A DNA stretch of 64,000 bases from Sphingomonas asaccharolytica NBRC 15499 (lineage in GTDB: Bacteria; Pseudomonadota; Alphaproteobacteria; Sphingomonadales; Sphingomonadaceae). This document shows positions 16,364-24,559 of the stretch, in pieces. The DNA is taken from the NCBI RefSeq assembly GCF_001598355.1, contig NZ_BCYU01000002.1, positions 1 through 64,000 on the forward strand. The letters run 5' to 3'. The notes under the pieces are model-generated. The model was not told where the DNA came from. It did no database searches and saw only the letters and a list, made by a program, of their open reading frames with translations. The first letter of the stretch is position 1. The number at the start of each line of letters is the position of its first letter. The position numbers and the translations under genes are program-made.

Positions 16364-18376
16364 ATGAAATTACCACCAACCGCCCGGTCTCAGGGGCGGT
16401 ATGTCTTCGACTTGGAGACGAACGGGCTTCTGCCCGAAGTGACCCGTGTACACTGCGCGGTTCTCTACGACCTCGACACCGAAGAGGTCCTGGACTTTCG
16501 ACCCCACGAGATCGGCAAGTTCCTAGAGCTGTACGTCAAGGCGACGCTCCTGGTCGGCCACAACGTGATCGGGTTCGACATCCCGGTCCTTCAGAAAATT
16601 TACGGTATCTCGCCGGCCCGCAGCTGCGACGTGATCGACACGATCGTGCTGGCCAAGCTGGTCTTCTCGGACATCAAGAGCATCGACTTCCCGCGGGCAT
16701 CCGCCTGGAAGAAGTACCGCGAGGCTCGCGATCTCTACGAGACCGAGCGGGCCGCCCGGATTGAAGCCGGCGAAGTCGATCCTGGACCCTTCCCTTGGAA
16801 GACCCCCCACGAGTTCCCCGGCCAATTCGTCGGGGCGCACTCGCTGGAAGCGTGGGGCTACCGCATCGGTGCCGAGCGCAAGGGCGACTACGCCAAGGAG
16901 ATGAAGGCTCAGGGGCTCGACCCGTGGGCTTCCTGGAATGAGGCGATGCACGCCTACATGATCCAGGACGCGGTCGTTAACGTCGGGGTCTACCGCTACC
17001 TGATGGCCGAGGCGCCCACGGCGCTCTCGATGCAGCTCGAAATGGACGTCCAGCGGCTCTGTTGCCGCATGGAGCGCAACGGCTGGCCGCTCAACGTGAA
17101 GGCAGCGCAGGCCCTCTACGCCCGGCTGTGCCAGCGCCGGCACGAGCTGGAAAAGCAGCTGGTTGAGGCCTTCCCGCCCTGGCGGGTCAGGCTCGAAGAT
17201 TTCATCCCGAAGCGCGACAACAAGACCCGCGGCTACAAGGCCGGCGTTCCTGTCGAGCGCTGGGAAACCCGCGAGTTCAACCCGGCCAGCCGGGACCACA
17301 TCGCAGACCGCCTGATCGACAAATACGGCTGGCGGCCCAGCGAGTTCACCGATGGCGGACAGCCGAAGGTCGATGACGACGTTCTGCAGCGCCTCCCGTT
17401 CCCCGAAGCCAAACTGCTCGCCGAATACTTCCTCATCCAGAAGCGGATTGGGCAGCTCGGGGAGGGCAACCAGGCCTGGCTCAAACAGGTCACCCCGAAA
17501 GGACGCATCCATGCACGGTATAACACAAATGGCGCTGTCACGGGCCGCGCGACTCACTCGAACCCCAACATCGCCCAGGTCCCGAGTGTGGGCGCGGAAT
17601 ACGGATGGGACTGTCGAGTTCTGTTCCACGTCCCCCGCGGCTGGACCCAGCTCGGAGCTGACCAGAGCGGCCTAGAGCTTCGCTGCCTCGGTAGCTTCCT
17701 CGCTGCCTTCGACGGGGGCGCCTACATCGAGGTCGTCCTCCACGGCGACGTCCACTGGGAGAACGCCAAGGCGCTGTTCGGCCTCGCCGACGACCTGGAG
17801 CGGGACCCCGATAATCCCCAGCACAAGAAGATGCGGGACGTCGCCAAGACGTTCATTTACGCCTTCCTGTACGGTGCCGGCGACGCCAAGCTTGGCTCGA
17901 TCATCGGGAAGGGGGCGAAGGCAGGGGCTCAGCTCCGCGCCCGCTTCCTCAAGAAGTTCCCGGCGCTCGATCGCCTCATCAAGGCTGTTAAGGCCGCTGC
18001 GGCCAAGGGCTGGCTCAAAGGCCTAGACGGCCGCAAGCTTCCCGTCCGTAGCGATCACGCTGCCCTCAACACCCTCCTGCAGTCCGCGGGCGCTCTCGTG
18101 TGCAAGAGCTGGATCACCTTGGCCGAAAAGGCCCTGGTCGATGCCGGCTTCAAGCTCTCTGACGCGCTCCACGGTGACTGGGACCCTGAAGCAGACGTCG
18201 TGTTCCTTGGATGGATTCATGACGAACTGCAGGTCGCGGTCCGGCAGGGCCTGGAGGACCAAGTCTCTGCAATCCTCATCGAAACCGGCCGAAGGGCAGG
18301 CGAGCCATTCGTCTCCTGGAAGTGCCCCACCGACGTCGACGTCAAACCCGGTGCCAACTGGGCCGAATGTCACTGA
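16364..18376 (+). CDS. Family A DNA polymerase with 3'-5' exonuclease (T7 gp5-like)
   Basis: 670 aa. The exonuclease domain is intact (D16 and E18 in VFDLETNG, GHNVIGFDIPVL, and a late QDAVVNV motif). The polymerase motifs are A (D433 in ADQSGLELR), B (K495 in KTFIYAFLYGAG) and C (H619-D620 in IHDE). The length is near that of T7 gp5 (704 aa). The start lies 40 bp after the primase-helicase stop with an AGGAA-type site. It carries one copy of the CGTGTACAC palindrome at 16445. Confidence 0.95.
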   Translation: MKLPPTARSQGRYVFDLETNGLLPEVTRVHCAVLYDLDTEEVLDFRPHEIGKFLELYVKATLLVGHNVIGFDIPVLQKIYGISPARSCDVIDTIVLAKLVFSDIKSIDFPRASAWKKYREARDLYETERAARIEAGEVDPGPFPWKTPHEFPGQFVGAHSLEAWGYRIGAERKGDYAKEMKAQGLDPWASWNEAMHAYMIQDAVVNVGVYRYLMAEAPTALSMQLEMDVQRLCCRMERNGWPLNVKAAQALYARLCQRRHELEKQLVEAFPPWRVRLEDFIPKRDNKTRGYKAGVPVERWETREFNPASRDHIADRLIDKYGWRPSEFTDGGQPKVDDDVLQRLPFPEAKLLAEYFLIQKRIGQLGEGNQAWLKQVTPKGRIHARYNTNGAVTGRATHSNPNIAQVPSVGAEYGWDCRVLFHVPRGWTQLGADQSGLELRCLGSFLAAFDGGAYIEVVLHGDVHWENAKALFGLADDLERDPDNPQHKKMRDVAKTFIYAFLYGAGDAKLGSIIGKGAKAGAQLRARFLKKFPALDRLIKAVKAAAAKGWLKGLDGRKLPVRSDHAALNTLLQSAGALVCKSWITLAEKALVDAGFKLSDALHGDWDPEADVVFLGWIHDELQVAVRQGLEDQVSAILIETGRRAGEPFVSWKCPTDVDVKPGANWAECH

Positions 18377-18599
18377 AGACCCTCAACTGCTCCCGGTCCT
18401 TCGCAGGGCTTGGGAGCAGCCCTTTCTGACCCGCTCCGACTTCGCCCGGCAATCCGCCGACGAGGTCGCCATCGCTGCCTGTCGCGGTCTCCTGACCGTC
18501 CGACACGATCAGCATCACTGGGGCCGAGCATGGCGTATCACCGCCGCCGGCCTCTCCCTCCTGGAATGCCAGGAGTTCCCCAAGGGAGAAGACCAATGA
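18351..18599 (+). CDS. Small winged-helix-like phage protein
   Basis: 82 aa if started at the GTG at 18351, overlapping the polymerase gene; no good ribosome binding site is visible, so the start is uncertain. LTRSDFARQSADEVAIAACRGLLTVRH ... WRITAAGLSLLE has the shape of a small winged-helix domain. Its stop overlaps the next ATG. Function unknown. Confidence 0.5.
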   Translation: MPTGPNVTEDPQLLPVLRRAWEQPFLTRSDFARQSADEVAIAACRGLLTVRHDQHHWGRAWRITAAGLSLLECQEFPKGEDQ

Positions 18600-19105
18600 A
18601 GTTCCCCCGTTTCTACAATCCGTTCAAGCTCATCCGCCAGCTGCGCGAACGCGCCGAAAACGCCGAGTGGGCGCTCGGGCGAGCCCATGAAGGCAACCGC
18701 CAGCTCTGCGCTTCGCGTGACACCTGGATCAAGGTGGCCCGTGAGTTCGGCGCCGAGATCGACCGCCACGAGCAGGCTGTGGCCGCGTTCATGGACGAAC
18801 GCGCCGAGCTGAAACACACGATCGCCGCCGCTATCCGTGCCGGCGCCAAGCTGATGGGCATGTACCTTGTCGAGGCCGCCGGCCGCGTCGAGATCGAGCG
18901 CACCTCGCAAGAGCAGGCTGCGGAGACCGTCGAGACCGTCACGTACATCAAGCAGGTCGAAGCGGCCCTGGCTGCCGCCGGCATCACGGTGACGGACGCC
19001 GAAGCCGGACCGCAGGTCGTGGTCGAGGAAATCCTCTTCATGCGGGCTTGCGAAAACAGTCTCCCGCTCGGCCCCGGCATCCGGGCGCTTGCCCAGGCCG
19101 CGTAA
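18596..19105 (+). CDS. Coiled-coil hypothetical phage protein
   Basis: 169 aa from the ATG at 18596, which overlaps the previous stop; AGGGAGAAG lies upstream. The first 90 residues are strongly helical with heptad-like spacing (RQLRERAENAEWALGRAHEG). Its stop overlaps the next start as TAATG. Function unknown. Confidence 0.6.
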   Translation: MKFPRFYNPFKLIRQLRERAENAEWALGRAHEGNRQLCASRDTWIKVAREFGAEIDRHEQAVAAFMDERAELKHTIAAAIRAGAKLMGMYLVEAAGRVEIERTSQEQAAETVETVTYIKQVEAALAAAGITVTDAEAGPQVVVEEILFMRACENSLPLGPGIRALAQAA

Positions 19106-19368
19106 TGCGCCTGCTGCGGTTCCTTCACTTCGAGGGCATGCGAGCGGCCCTCAAGCACCTGCTGACCGCCAAGGACGGGGAAACCTACGCCCCGGCCAGG
19201 GTCTATTGGTGCTTGGGGTCCGTGCAGTTCCTCGTCCTCTCGGCTTGGTCGGTCATTGCCCACCAGCACGAGTTCAACGCCACCGACTTTGGCACCGGCT
19301 TCGCGGCCATCCTGACCGCGGGCGGCCTTGGCGTGTGGTTCACCCGGAAGACCGAGCCGGGACAGTAG
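19105..19368 (+). CDS. Two-helix membrane protein (holin candidate)
   Basis: 87 aa. A basic amphipathic N-terminus (MRLLRFLHFEGMRAALKHLL) precedes two hydrophobic helices (VYWCLGSVQFLVLSAWSVIA and FGTGFAAILTAGGLGVWFT) and a charged end. Size and layout suit a class II holin, but there is no sequence signature. Translation is coupled to the upstream gene. Confidence 0.5.
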   Translation: MRLLRFLHFEGMRAALKHLLTAKDGETYAPARVYWCLGSVQFLVLSAWSVIAHQHEFNATDFGTGFAAILTAGGLGVWFTRKTEPGQ

Positions 19369-19388
19369 CGCCCAAGGAGGGCGCAATC

Positions 19389-19991
19389 ATGGACGACATC
19401 GAGACCATCTGCGCCAACTCCTTCCGGAACTTCCATACGAAGGGGTTTGACTACCTGTGCCTCAGCCGGACGCCCGAGCTGACCAGGAAGATCTACTTTT
19501 TCGACGGAGAGCTATCGCAGCTCCCCGAACTGGTGATGCCCCACGATCACCGCTACGCCTTCGTCACCACGGTCCTCTCGGGGGCCGTGCGGAACAAGAC
19601 GTTCACTCCGCTGCCCGGCATCCGGCCCGAGCTGAAGGCCCTGGCGCCCCTCTACGATCGCTTCGAGTACCGCACGCCCCTTAACGGGGGCGACGGGTTC
19701 GCATGGGTCCGAGAGGAGCACGTCCGGGAGCACTCCGGCGGTGTGTACACGCGAGGCCGCCACTATCGGTCGGAACGCCATCACGTTCACACCCTCGACA
19801 TTCGCTGCGAGGGAACCGTGATCATGCTGGAGCAGCTGGCCGACGAGGTGCCCATGGACGCCCCGACGAGCGCCTGGCGCCGTGCTGGCGACCGAACCCC
19901 ACCGAACCTGGACGGCCTCTACGAACGCATGGCCCCGGACCATGCCCGGCTGCGGATCGGCCAGTTCCTCGACTTGATTGGAAACCGCTGA
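19389..19991 (+). CDS. His-rich hypothetical protein, possibly cupin-like
   Basis: 200 aa from the ATG at 19389 with AAGGAGG 10 nt upstream. MPHDHRYAFVTTVLSGAVRNKTF and RHHVHTLDIRCEGTVIMLEQ have the His-x-His and late-His spacing of a cupin barrel, which would bind a metal. The rest gives no family match. Treat the fold as a guess. Confidence 0.5.
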   Translation: MDDIETICANSFRNFHTKGFDYLCLSRTPELTRKIYFFDGELSQLPELVMPHDHRYAFVTTVLSGAVRNKTFTPLPGIRPELKALAPLYDRFEYRTPLNGGDGFAWVREEHVREHSGGVYTRGRHYRSERHHVHTLDIRCEGTVIMLEQLADEVPMDAPTSAWRRAGDRTPPNLDGLYERMAPDHARLRIGQFLDLIGNR

Positions 19992-19994
19992 CCG

Positions 19995-20207
19995 ATGACC
20001 CGCTACGCCACTCGGCAGGGCCGGGCGGCCGGATGGGTCCCCTCGATCGAGCCGGACGATCACAACCAGATCGTGGACGCGCTTCTCCCGGACCTCGACG
20101 TCCCTGGAGGGCGCGGCCCCATCGCCACGGGCCTCTACGACCTGAAGGGGAACGAACTGTTCCGCCTGCCTGAGCCGCTCGGCTTCCATAATCCCCTGGA
20201 GCACTGA
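19995..20207 (+). CDS. Small hypothetical phage protein
   Basis: 70 aa (MTRYATRQGRAAGWVPSIEP ... ELFRLPEPLGFHNPLEH). It lies 3 bp after the previous gene and directly before the spanin gene, in a tightly packed block. Function unknown. Confidence 0.5.
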   Translation: MTRYATRQGRAAGWVPSIEPDDHNQIVDALLPDLDVPGGRGPIATGLYDLKGNELFRLPEPLGFHNPLEH

Positions 20208-20208
20208 A

Positions 20209-20646
20209 ATGTTCGCCATAACCACCAAGCTGCTCGGCTATCTGTCGGGCGGCCTGGGCGCAGCTGCGCTCGCTGCTTCCGCCTTTGCGGGACTGCAGAC
20301 CTACCGGATGCACGCCGCCCATGAGCAGAACGCCACGCTGACTTCGGCGCTGGTGAAGGTCGAGGCCGCAGCGACCCTCGCGATCGGCGAGGCCAATGCT
20401 CGCGGCAAAGCCCTGACGGAACGCGACGGCATCATCAAGCTGCAGTCGGATTCGATCGACGGCCTCAAGAGCCAGAGCGACGCCGATCGCGCTGCCTACA
20501 TCGCCAACATCCTCAAGGCCGAGGACGGCGCCAAGGGCGAGGAGGCTCGCGCGGCCGAGATCGTCAAACTGCCCGCGCCGGCCCCTGGAGACCGCTGCGA
20601 GGCGGCCCGTGCCCTCATCGAACAGGAGCTGCTGAATGTCCGCTAA
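20209..20646 (+). CDS. Rz-like inner-membrane spanin
   Basis: 145 aa. A single N-terminal anchor (LLGYLSGGLGAAALAASAFAGLQTY) is followed by a long periplasmic coiled coil (residues 35-115) and a short end with one Cys, the standard i-spanin layout. The next gene begins inside it and encodes a proline-rich lipoprotein. Together they should bridge and fuse the two membranes at the last step of lysis. Confidence 0.75.
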   Translation: MFAITTKLLGYLSGGLGAAALAASAFAGLQTYRMHAAHEQNATLTSALVKVEAAATLAIGEANARGKALTERDGIIKLQSDSIDGLKSQSDADRAAYIANILKAEDGAKGEEARAAEIVKLPAPAPGDRCEAARALIEQELLNVR

Positions 20647-21028
20647 GCTCTCCCGCTTGCTCGGCCTGGTAGCTGACGGCCCAGCGCTGATCGGTCGCCT
20701 CGCGTCCACGGCAAGGGTCTGGTGGTGCTTGCCGTTCCCTGCGCTCCCGCTCCTTGCCGGCTGTATGCACGCGGCCGCGCCCGAGCTGCCCAAGCTGGAC
20801 CCAGCACCGCCGCCCCCGACGATCGCCAAAGTCGCCATCGCCGTGCCCTGCGCGGTCGAGCAGGTTCCCATGCCTGCCTACCCCGGCGACCTCGCCCGCA
20901 AAGGTGACGACGTGTACACGTTGGCTCGTCTCGCGATGGCAGACCGACGTGTCCGCATCGCCGAGCGCGATCGTCTCCGGGCAGCCAATTCCAACCCGTG
21001 CCCCGCGCACCTGGAGACACCCAAATGA
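20636..21028 (+). CDS. Rz1-like outer-membrane spanin lipoprotein
   Basis: 130 aa. The lipobox LPLLAGC ends at about residue 43 after a long basic leader, and the mature part begins with a Pro-rich run (ELPKLDPAPPPP) typical of o-spanins. It overlaps the i-spanin gene in a shifted frame, as Rz/Rz1 pairs do. It contains the perfect palindrome CGTGTACACG at 20911-20920. Confidence 0.75.
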   Translation: MSAKLSRLLGLVADGPALIGRLASTARVWWCLPFPALPLLAGCMHAAAPELPKLDPAPPPPTIAKVAIAVPCAVEQVPMPAYPGDLARKGDDVYTLARLAMADRRVRIAERDRLRAANSNPCPAHLETPK

Positions 21029-21387
21029 ACCAAGCTCAACTCAAGTACGCCCGCGCCCGCGCAGAGCGGGTATTCCGCGACCGCAAGGACGCCATCGTTG
21101 CGAAGCACACGACTCCGGCAGTCCGCTTGTCGACCGGCGAACAACTCGATGCGCTAAGGGCTGGTGCCTTCAAGATCGACAAGAAGGCTGGCCAACTCCG
21201 CTATGGCTGGGAGTACGGCGTCACTTTCACCGCTGAGCGGGATCAGAAGGTCAACCAGCCGGAGATCGACCGCGAGACTGCTGAGCTGACAGAGGCTTAC
21301 CGCAAGCTCGAAGACGAGCTGGTCCTCGGCGACAACGAGCAAGCGCTCGTGCTGCTCCGCGCCTTCGAGGGGGCAGCGGAGGCCTGA
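21025..21387 (+). CDS. Hypothetical phage protein
   Basis: 120 aa from the ATG at 21025, overlapping the spanin stop (ATGA). Basic helical N-terminus (LKYARARAERVFRDRKDAIVAKH) and acidic C-terminal half. The next gene starts at its stop. Function unknown. Confidence 0.55.
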   Translation: MNQAQLKYARARAERVFRDRKDAIVAKHTTPAVRLSTGEQLDALRAGAFKIDKKAGQLRYGWEYGVTFTAERDQKVNQPEIDRETAELTEAYRKLEDELVLGDNEQALVLLRAFEGAAEA

Positions 21388-21581
21388 TGCTGCTCACGAA
21401 CCGCGGCGGCCCGCAGGTCGCCTACCAGGTCCGCTACCAAGGCGGCCGAAAGCAGTTCGATCGCCTAGAAGGCAAGGACCCCGCCATTCACGCGAGGGCC
21501 TTCGCGGCCGAGCAGCGCACCAAAGGCGGCTGGGCCGAGCTGGCCCGCGTGACCACCGAGATCATCGAGAGGAAGCGCTGA
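21387..21581 (+). CDS. Small basic hypothetical protein
   Basis: 64 aa, highly basic (YQVRYQGGRKQFDRLEGK ... EIIERKR). It overlaps the previous gene by one base (TGATG) and the next by one base. Function unknown. Confidence 0.5.
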   Translation: MLLTNRGGPQVAYQVRYQGGRKQFDRLEGKDPAIHARAFAAEQRTKGGWAELARVTTEIIERKR

Positions 21582-21712
21582 TGGGCAGGCTTTACACCCA
21601 TTTCCCTTCGCGCCCTCTGGAGGAAATTGAGGAGGCCGAATTCGCAGAGGTCGAGGTCTCGCTGGTTCCGCCGCTGGCCCTGCCGGCTCCAGCCCGGGAT
21701 CGGGAGGAATAG
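21581..21712 (+). CDS. Small acidic hypothetical protein
   Basis: 43 aa (MGRLYTHFPSRPLEEIEEAEFAEVEV ... PARDREE). Supported only by perfect coupling on both sides: its ATG overlaps the previous TGA and its TAG overlaps the next GTG. Confidence 0.45.
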   Translation: MGRLYTHFPSRPLEEIEEAEFAEVEVSLVPPLALPAPARDREE

Positions 21713-21813
21713 TGGGGGTAGTCCTTCTGATCTTCGCGATCCTGCTGGGCGCCGGCTGCCATCCACCTTTCACCATCCCCGAGCCGCCCCGCTGTCGCGT
21801 CGGGCAACGATAG
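21712..21813 (+). CDS. Very small lipoprotein
   Basis: 33 aa from the GTG at 21712, overlapping the previous TAG. The sequence VGVVLLIFAILLGAGCHPPF is a signal peptide with lipobox LGAGC at residues 12-16, followed by a Pro-rich mature peptide. It resembles a miniature o-spanin and may be a second outer-membrane lysis factor or a superinfection lipoprotein. Confidence 0.5.
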   Translation: MGVVLLIFAILLGAGCHPPFTIPEPPRCRVGQR

Positions 21814-21820
21814 GACCCGC

Positions 21821-22615
21821 ATGACCACTCAGCTCCTTATCGACGCCGACTTCGTCCTCTACCGGGACTGTTCGGCCGTCGAGCGGGTCGCCAGCTTCAC
21901 CAACGAGCAAGGCGACACCGTCGACATTCTCAATTGCTCCCGCGAGGAAGCGAAGGACAACTTCGTGGCCTCAGTCGAGGGCTACATGAAGAAGCTGTTT
22001 GCCGACGAGGCCGTGCTGGTCTTCTCAGGGACCAACAACTTCCGCCTCGACGTCTGGCCGCTCTACAAGGCCAACCGGGCCGCCAGCCGCAAGCCGCTTT
22101 CCTATTGGGAGATCGTCCGCGAATTGCGGGAGGAGGGGCGCTTCCGCGTCTACTCCGAGAACTGCCTGGAGGGTGACGACTATATCGGCATCCTGGCCAC
22201 CAGGCCCTCGCCGGTCCGTCGCGTGATCGTGTCCGAAGACAAGGACATGAAGACGCTGCCGAACGTCGAAATCTGGCGCGGTGGCGACCTGGTCGAGACA
22301 GACGAGGAAAGCGCCGATCACTTCTGGCGCCTCCAGACCCTCATGGGCGACAGCACGGACGGTTATGCCGGCTGCCCAGGCATTGGGCCCAAGACGGCCG
22401 AAGCGGTCCTCGCGAAGCCCGGCGACCCCTGGGAGAACATCCTCGCCGCGTACCGCGAAGGCTGCCGCAAGAAGCCCGAGGCGCTGACGAAAGCCGGCGT
22501 GGAAACGCCCGAAGACCTGGCCCTACTTAATGCTCGCCTGGCCCGCATCCTGCGCCATGGCGACTGGGACACCCTCAAGCGCCGGCCGATCCTGTGGAAC
22601 CCGCAGGGCGCCTAA
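21821..22615 (+). CDS. 5'-3' exonuclease, FEN/PIN fold (T7 gp6 role)
   Basis: 264 aa. Metal-binding acidic residues appear in order: D8 and D10 in LLIDADFVLY, EGDDYIGILA, SEDKDMKTL, and MGDSTDGYAG, followed by the helix-hairpin-helix CPGIGPKTAEAVL. These are the marks of a flap/5' exonuclease. In T7 this activity removes RNA primers and supplies nucleotides from host DNA. It completes the replication set with the polymerase, primase-helicase, SSB and resolvase. Confidence 0.9.
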   Translation: MTTQLLIDADFVLYRDCSAVERVASFTNEQGDTVDILNCSREEAKDNFVASVEGYMKKLFADEAVLVFSGTNNFRLDVWPLYKANRAASRKPLSYWEIVRELREEGRFRVYSENCLEGDDYIGILATRPSPVRRVIVSEDKDMKTLPNVEIWRGGDLVETDEESADHFWRLQTLMGDSTDGYAGCPGIGPKTAEAVLAKPGDPWENILAAYREGCRKKPEALTKAGVETPEDLALLNARLARILRHGDWDTLKRRPILWNPQGA

Positions 22616-22649
22616 CTCGTGGACCCGACACGGGACGAATAGTTCCCAG

Positions 22650-22682
22650 GTCAGAAGACTAAATTCTTTCTAGTTTGCGGAA
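22650..22682. promoter_or_regulatory. Weak tandem operator half-sites before gene 22731
   Basis: A left half-site GTCAG at 22650 and a right half-site TTTGCGGA ending at 22681 sit in two 16-bp windows exactly 17 bp apart (22650 and 22667), the spacing of the better operators. The region 22616-22730 has no gene. Weak. Confidence 0.3.
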
Positions 22683-22730
22683 AACCGCCAGCTGCTGGAA
22701 GTATTTGGCATCCGATTGAAAGACGAGAGA

Positions 22731-22997
22731 ATGAAAAATCTGCCAACCGTCGCGAAGCCGAAAGGCCGCATGACGGAGGCCGAAGCCCGCGTTGTCGGCG
22801 CCTCGGCGAACCGCATCGTCAACCTCCGGGGCCTGCAGGTCTCGGCGGCCTGCGTGAGCGGAAGCCTCACTGTCAACGCCAAGTCCGGCGCGGTCTCGCT
22901 GGTCCTCACGTCTCAGGACGTGGAGGCCTGCCTGGCCCTGCTGATCGAGCGCGAAGCCTGCCTGCTCACACAGTTCGACATCGAGCTGGAAGCCTAA
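22731..22997 (+). CDS. Hypothetical phage protein
   Basis: 88 aa from the ATG at 22731 with GACGAGAGA upstream. Basic N-terminus, then a compact alpha/beta-looking domain with three Cys residues (SAACVSGSLTVNAKSGAVSLVLTSQ ... VEACLALLIEREACLL). Function unknown. Confidence 0.55.
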   Translation: MKNLPTVAKPKGRMTEAEARVVGASANRIVNLRGLQVSAACVSGSLTVNAKSGAVSLVLTSQDVEACLALLIEREACLLTQFDIELEA

Positions 22998-23015
22998 CCC
23001 CCAAAAGGAAACCCC

Positions 23016-23216
23016 ATGGACGAATTAAACACGTTCCGTGGCACCGAGGTGCTGACGGACGAAGGGTACGACGCGCTCACCGTGACCAACATGGGGGACG
23101 GCGTGATTGCCCTGTCGCAGGTCGACGAAGAAGGCCAGCTCCACAACGTCATCATCAGCGAGAAGCAGGCCGCAGCGCTCCTCCCGTTCCTCCAGCAAGC
23201 GGTGGGCGGCCGATGA
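23016..23216 (+). CDS. Small hypothetical protein, paralogue of 24782-24961
   Basis: 66 aa with AAAGGAAA upstream. The segment GDGVIALSQVDEEGQLHNVIISEKQAAALLPFL parallels GGMFVLFQEVDGRVQSITVSQDDLTKLL of the minus-strand protein at 24782, so the two seem to be diverged copies of one small beta-rich fold. Function unknown. Confidence 0.55.
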   Translation: MDELNTFRGTEVLTDEGYDALTVTNMGDGVIALSQVDEEGQLHNVIISEKQAAALLPFLQQAVGGR

Positions 23217-23782
23217 TCGACACTACGCTACCTCTGGAGCTGGAGGACGGCACGCCCGCACAGTTTCATCATCTATCGGGCGAAGACCTCGCCGTCGATT
23301 TGCCGCCGGGTACGCGGGAACGGTTTGGCGATCCCCACGTCGATCACGGTACGCTGTTCCGCTCTAACGGGCGACCCGTGTACGCCCGCCGCCTGCCTCG
23401 TCTGCGGAATGTCGCTCCGGCCCCGATCGGACACAACGGCGGCCCGCCGCTAAACGAGCTTTCGCTCCCCGACGACGACGCAAAGCGTGGCGAGTACCCG
23501 ATGGCCGATGGCCTGCTGGACTACTTCCCGAATGCTCTGGCCGAGGTCTCGAAAGTCTCGAAGATCGGCAACGACCAGCACAACCCCGGCGAGCCGATGC
23601 ACTGGGCACGCGACAAGTCCACCGACCACCCGAACAAGATCATGCGGCACCTCGTGGACCGTGGGAAACTCGACGGGCGCGGCGTTCGCCATACCGCCCG
23701 CTTGGCCTGGCGTGCCCTCGCGTTACTCCAGGACGAACTGGAGGCCGCAGAAGGCCTGCCGAGATCGCGGGGGTCGAAATGA
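23213..23782 (+). CDS. dATP/dGTP diphosphohydrolase-like protein (DUF5664)
   Basis: 189 aa. The C-terminal half, PMADGLLDYFPNALAEVSKV followed by GNDQHNPGEPMHWARDKSTD and HTARLAWRALALLQDELE, is what I recall as the signature of the DUF5664 nucleotide pyrophosphohydrolase-like family in phages. The middle holds GHNGGPPL, a motif common in alphaproteobacterial proteins. It may tune dNTP pools during replication. No PurZ-like adenylosuccinate synthetase was seen, so a 2-aminoadenine genome is not supported. Confidence 0.65.
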   Translation: MIDTTLPLELEDGTPAQFHHLSGEDLAVDLPPGTRERFGDPHVDHGTLFRSNGRPVYARRLPRLRNVAPAPIGHNGGPPLNELSLPDDDAKRGEYPMADGLLDYFPNALAEVSKVSKIGNDQHNPGEPMHWARDKSTDHPNKIMRHLVDRGKLDGRGVRHTARLAWRALALLQDELEAAEGLPRSRGSK

Positions 23783-23955
23783 TCCAGCATCTGAAAGCGT
23801 CAGCATTGCTGGCTGCCATCGGCGGCTTCTTGGCGCTATCGATCTACGCTCCGTGGCTGCCGGTTACGCTCCTGGTGATCGTACTGGCAGTGCTGGTCTA
23901 CGGCCTGGCATACGCGGCGTTCAGTGCGGACGAAGGGGACACCCATGGGGTTTAG
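23779..23955 (+). CDS. Small two-helix membrane protein
   Basis: 58 aa (MIQHLKASALLAAIGGFLAL ... LPVTLLVIVLAVLVYGLAYAAF), two transmembrane helices and a short acidic tail. It overlaps both neighbours. Function unknown; one of several small membrane proteins in this stretch. Confidence 0.5.
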   Translation: MIQHLKASALLAAIGGFLALSIYAPWLPVTLLVIVLAVLVYGLAYAAFSADEGDTHGV

Positions 23956-24202
23956 CCGCTTCGTCCCGATCGTCCTGCTGTCCCTCCTGGTCCTGTTGGT
24001 GTTCGGCCCGCCGATCGCGTGGGTCCTGGGGTGCCTGCTGGCCCTCGCCGGCACCTTTTCCACAGTCGTCGCCTTCTGGGCTTTGATCCTCTTCGCCGAG
24101 CGCTGGGTGGATGAGGGCTGGGAAGGGGCGTCCTACCTGGAAGCTCTTGAGCTGAGCCTCCGTGACATCGTGCTCGGCATCTGCCGGCTCGCCCACACCT
24201 GA
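23945..24202 (+). CDS. Two-helix membrane protein
   Basis: 85 aa from the ATG at 23945, inside the end of the previous gene. Two long hydrophobic helices (FVPIVLLSLLVLLVFGPPIA and GCLLALAGTFSTVVAFWAL), then a charged amphipathic end. Function unknown. Confidence 0.5.
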   Translation: MGFSRFVPIVLLSLLVLLVFGPPIAWVLGCLLALAGTFSTVVAFWALILFAERWVDEGWEGASYLEALELSLRDIVLGICRLAHT

Positions 24203-24207
24203 AAGGA

Positions 24208-24516
24208 ATGTCCGTGTTCCAGAATCTGTATCACCGCGCCATGGTGGCCTTCTACGGCCTGCTGGTGCCCACTGAAGACGCGATTGCCGGCGGCTTCAGC
24301 CGTCTGCAAAAGGGCATCTCGAAGGCCGAGGCTCGCGCTCAAGCGCACCTCACGGCCGAGATGAAACTCCGCGACGCCAGCTATGCCCGGCAAGAGGCTG
24401 CGCGGCGCCGTGAGATCGCCCAGCGCGATGCCAGCTACGGCCGCGACTCCGAGACCTTCTCGATCCTTGCCCGTGCTCAGCGCGTGTCAGGTCGCATCGC
24501 CGAGTTCCTCGCGTGA
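24208..24516 (+). CDS. Helical, Arg/Ala-rich hypothetical protein
   Basis: 102 aa with AAAGGA upstream. Residues 35-80 are a charged helix containing two copies of the phrase RDASY (KLRDASYARQEAARRREIAQRDASYGRD given in parts at residues 55-80). It is the last gene before a terminator and closes the plus-strand replication block. Function unknown. Confidence 0.55.
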   Translation: MSVFQNLYHRAMVAFYGLLVPTEDAIAGGFSRLQKGISKAEARAQAHLTAEMKLRDASYARQEAARRREIAQRDASYGRDSETFSILARAQRVSGRIAEFLA

Positions 24517-24529
24517 CCGAAAGTCCCCT

Positions 24530-24559
24530 AGCCCCTCACCGGGCCGGGGGTTCTTTTTT
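24530..24559 (+). terminator. Rho-independent terminator closing the replication block
   Basis: AGCCCC (24530-24535) pairs with the G-rich strand GGGGTT near 24547-24552, followed by CTTTTTTC. The terminator also overlaps the end of the small minus-strand gene 24536-24658. Confidence 0.65.

Noticed and set aside
23213-23782. Possible 2-aminoadenine (Z) genome because of a dATP/dGTP hydrolase-like gene
   Set aside because: No PurZ-like gene was seen and the DNA polymerase is not of the DpoZ context as far as I can tell; the hydrolase family alone occurs in many ordinary phages.
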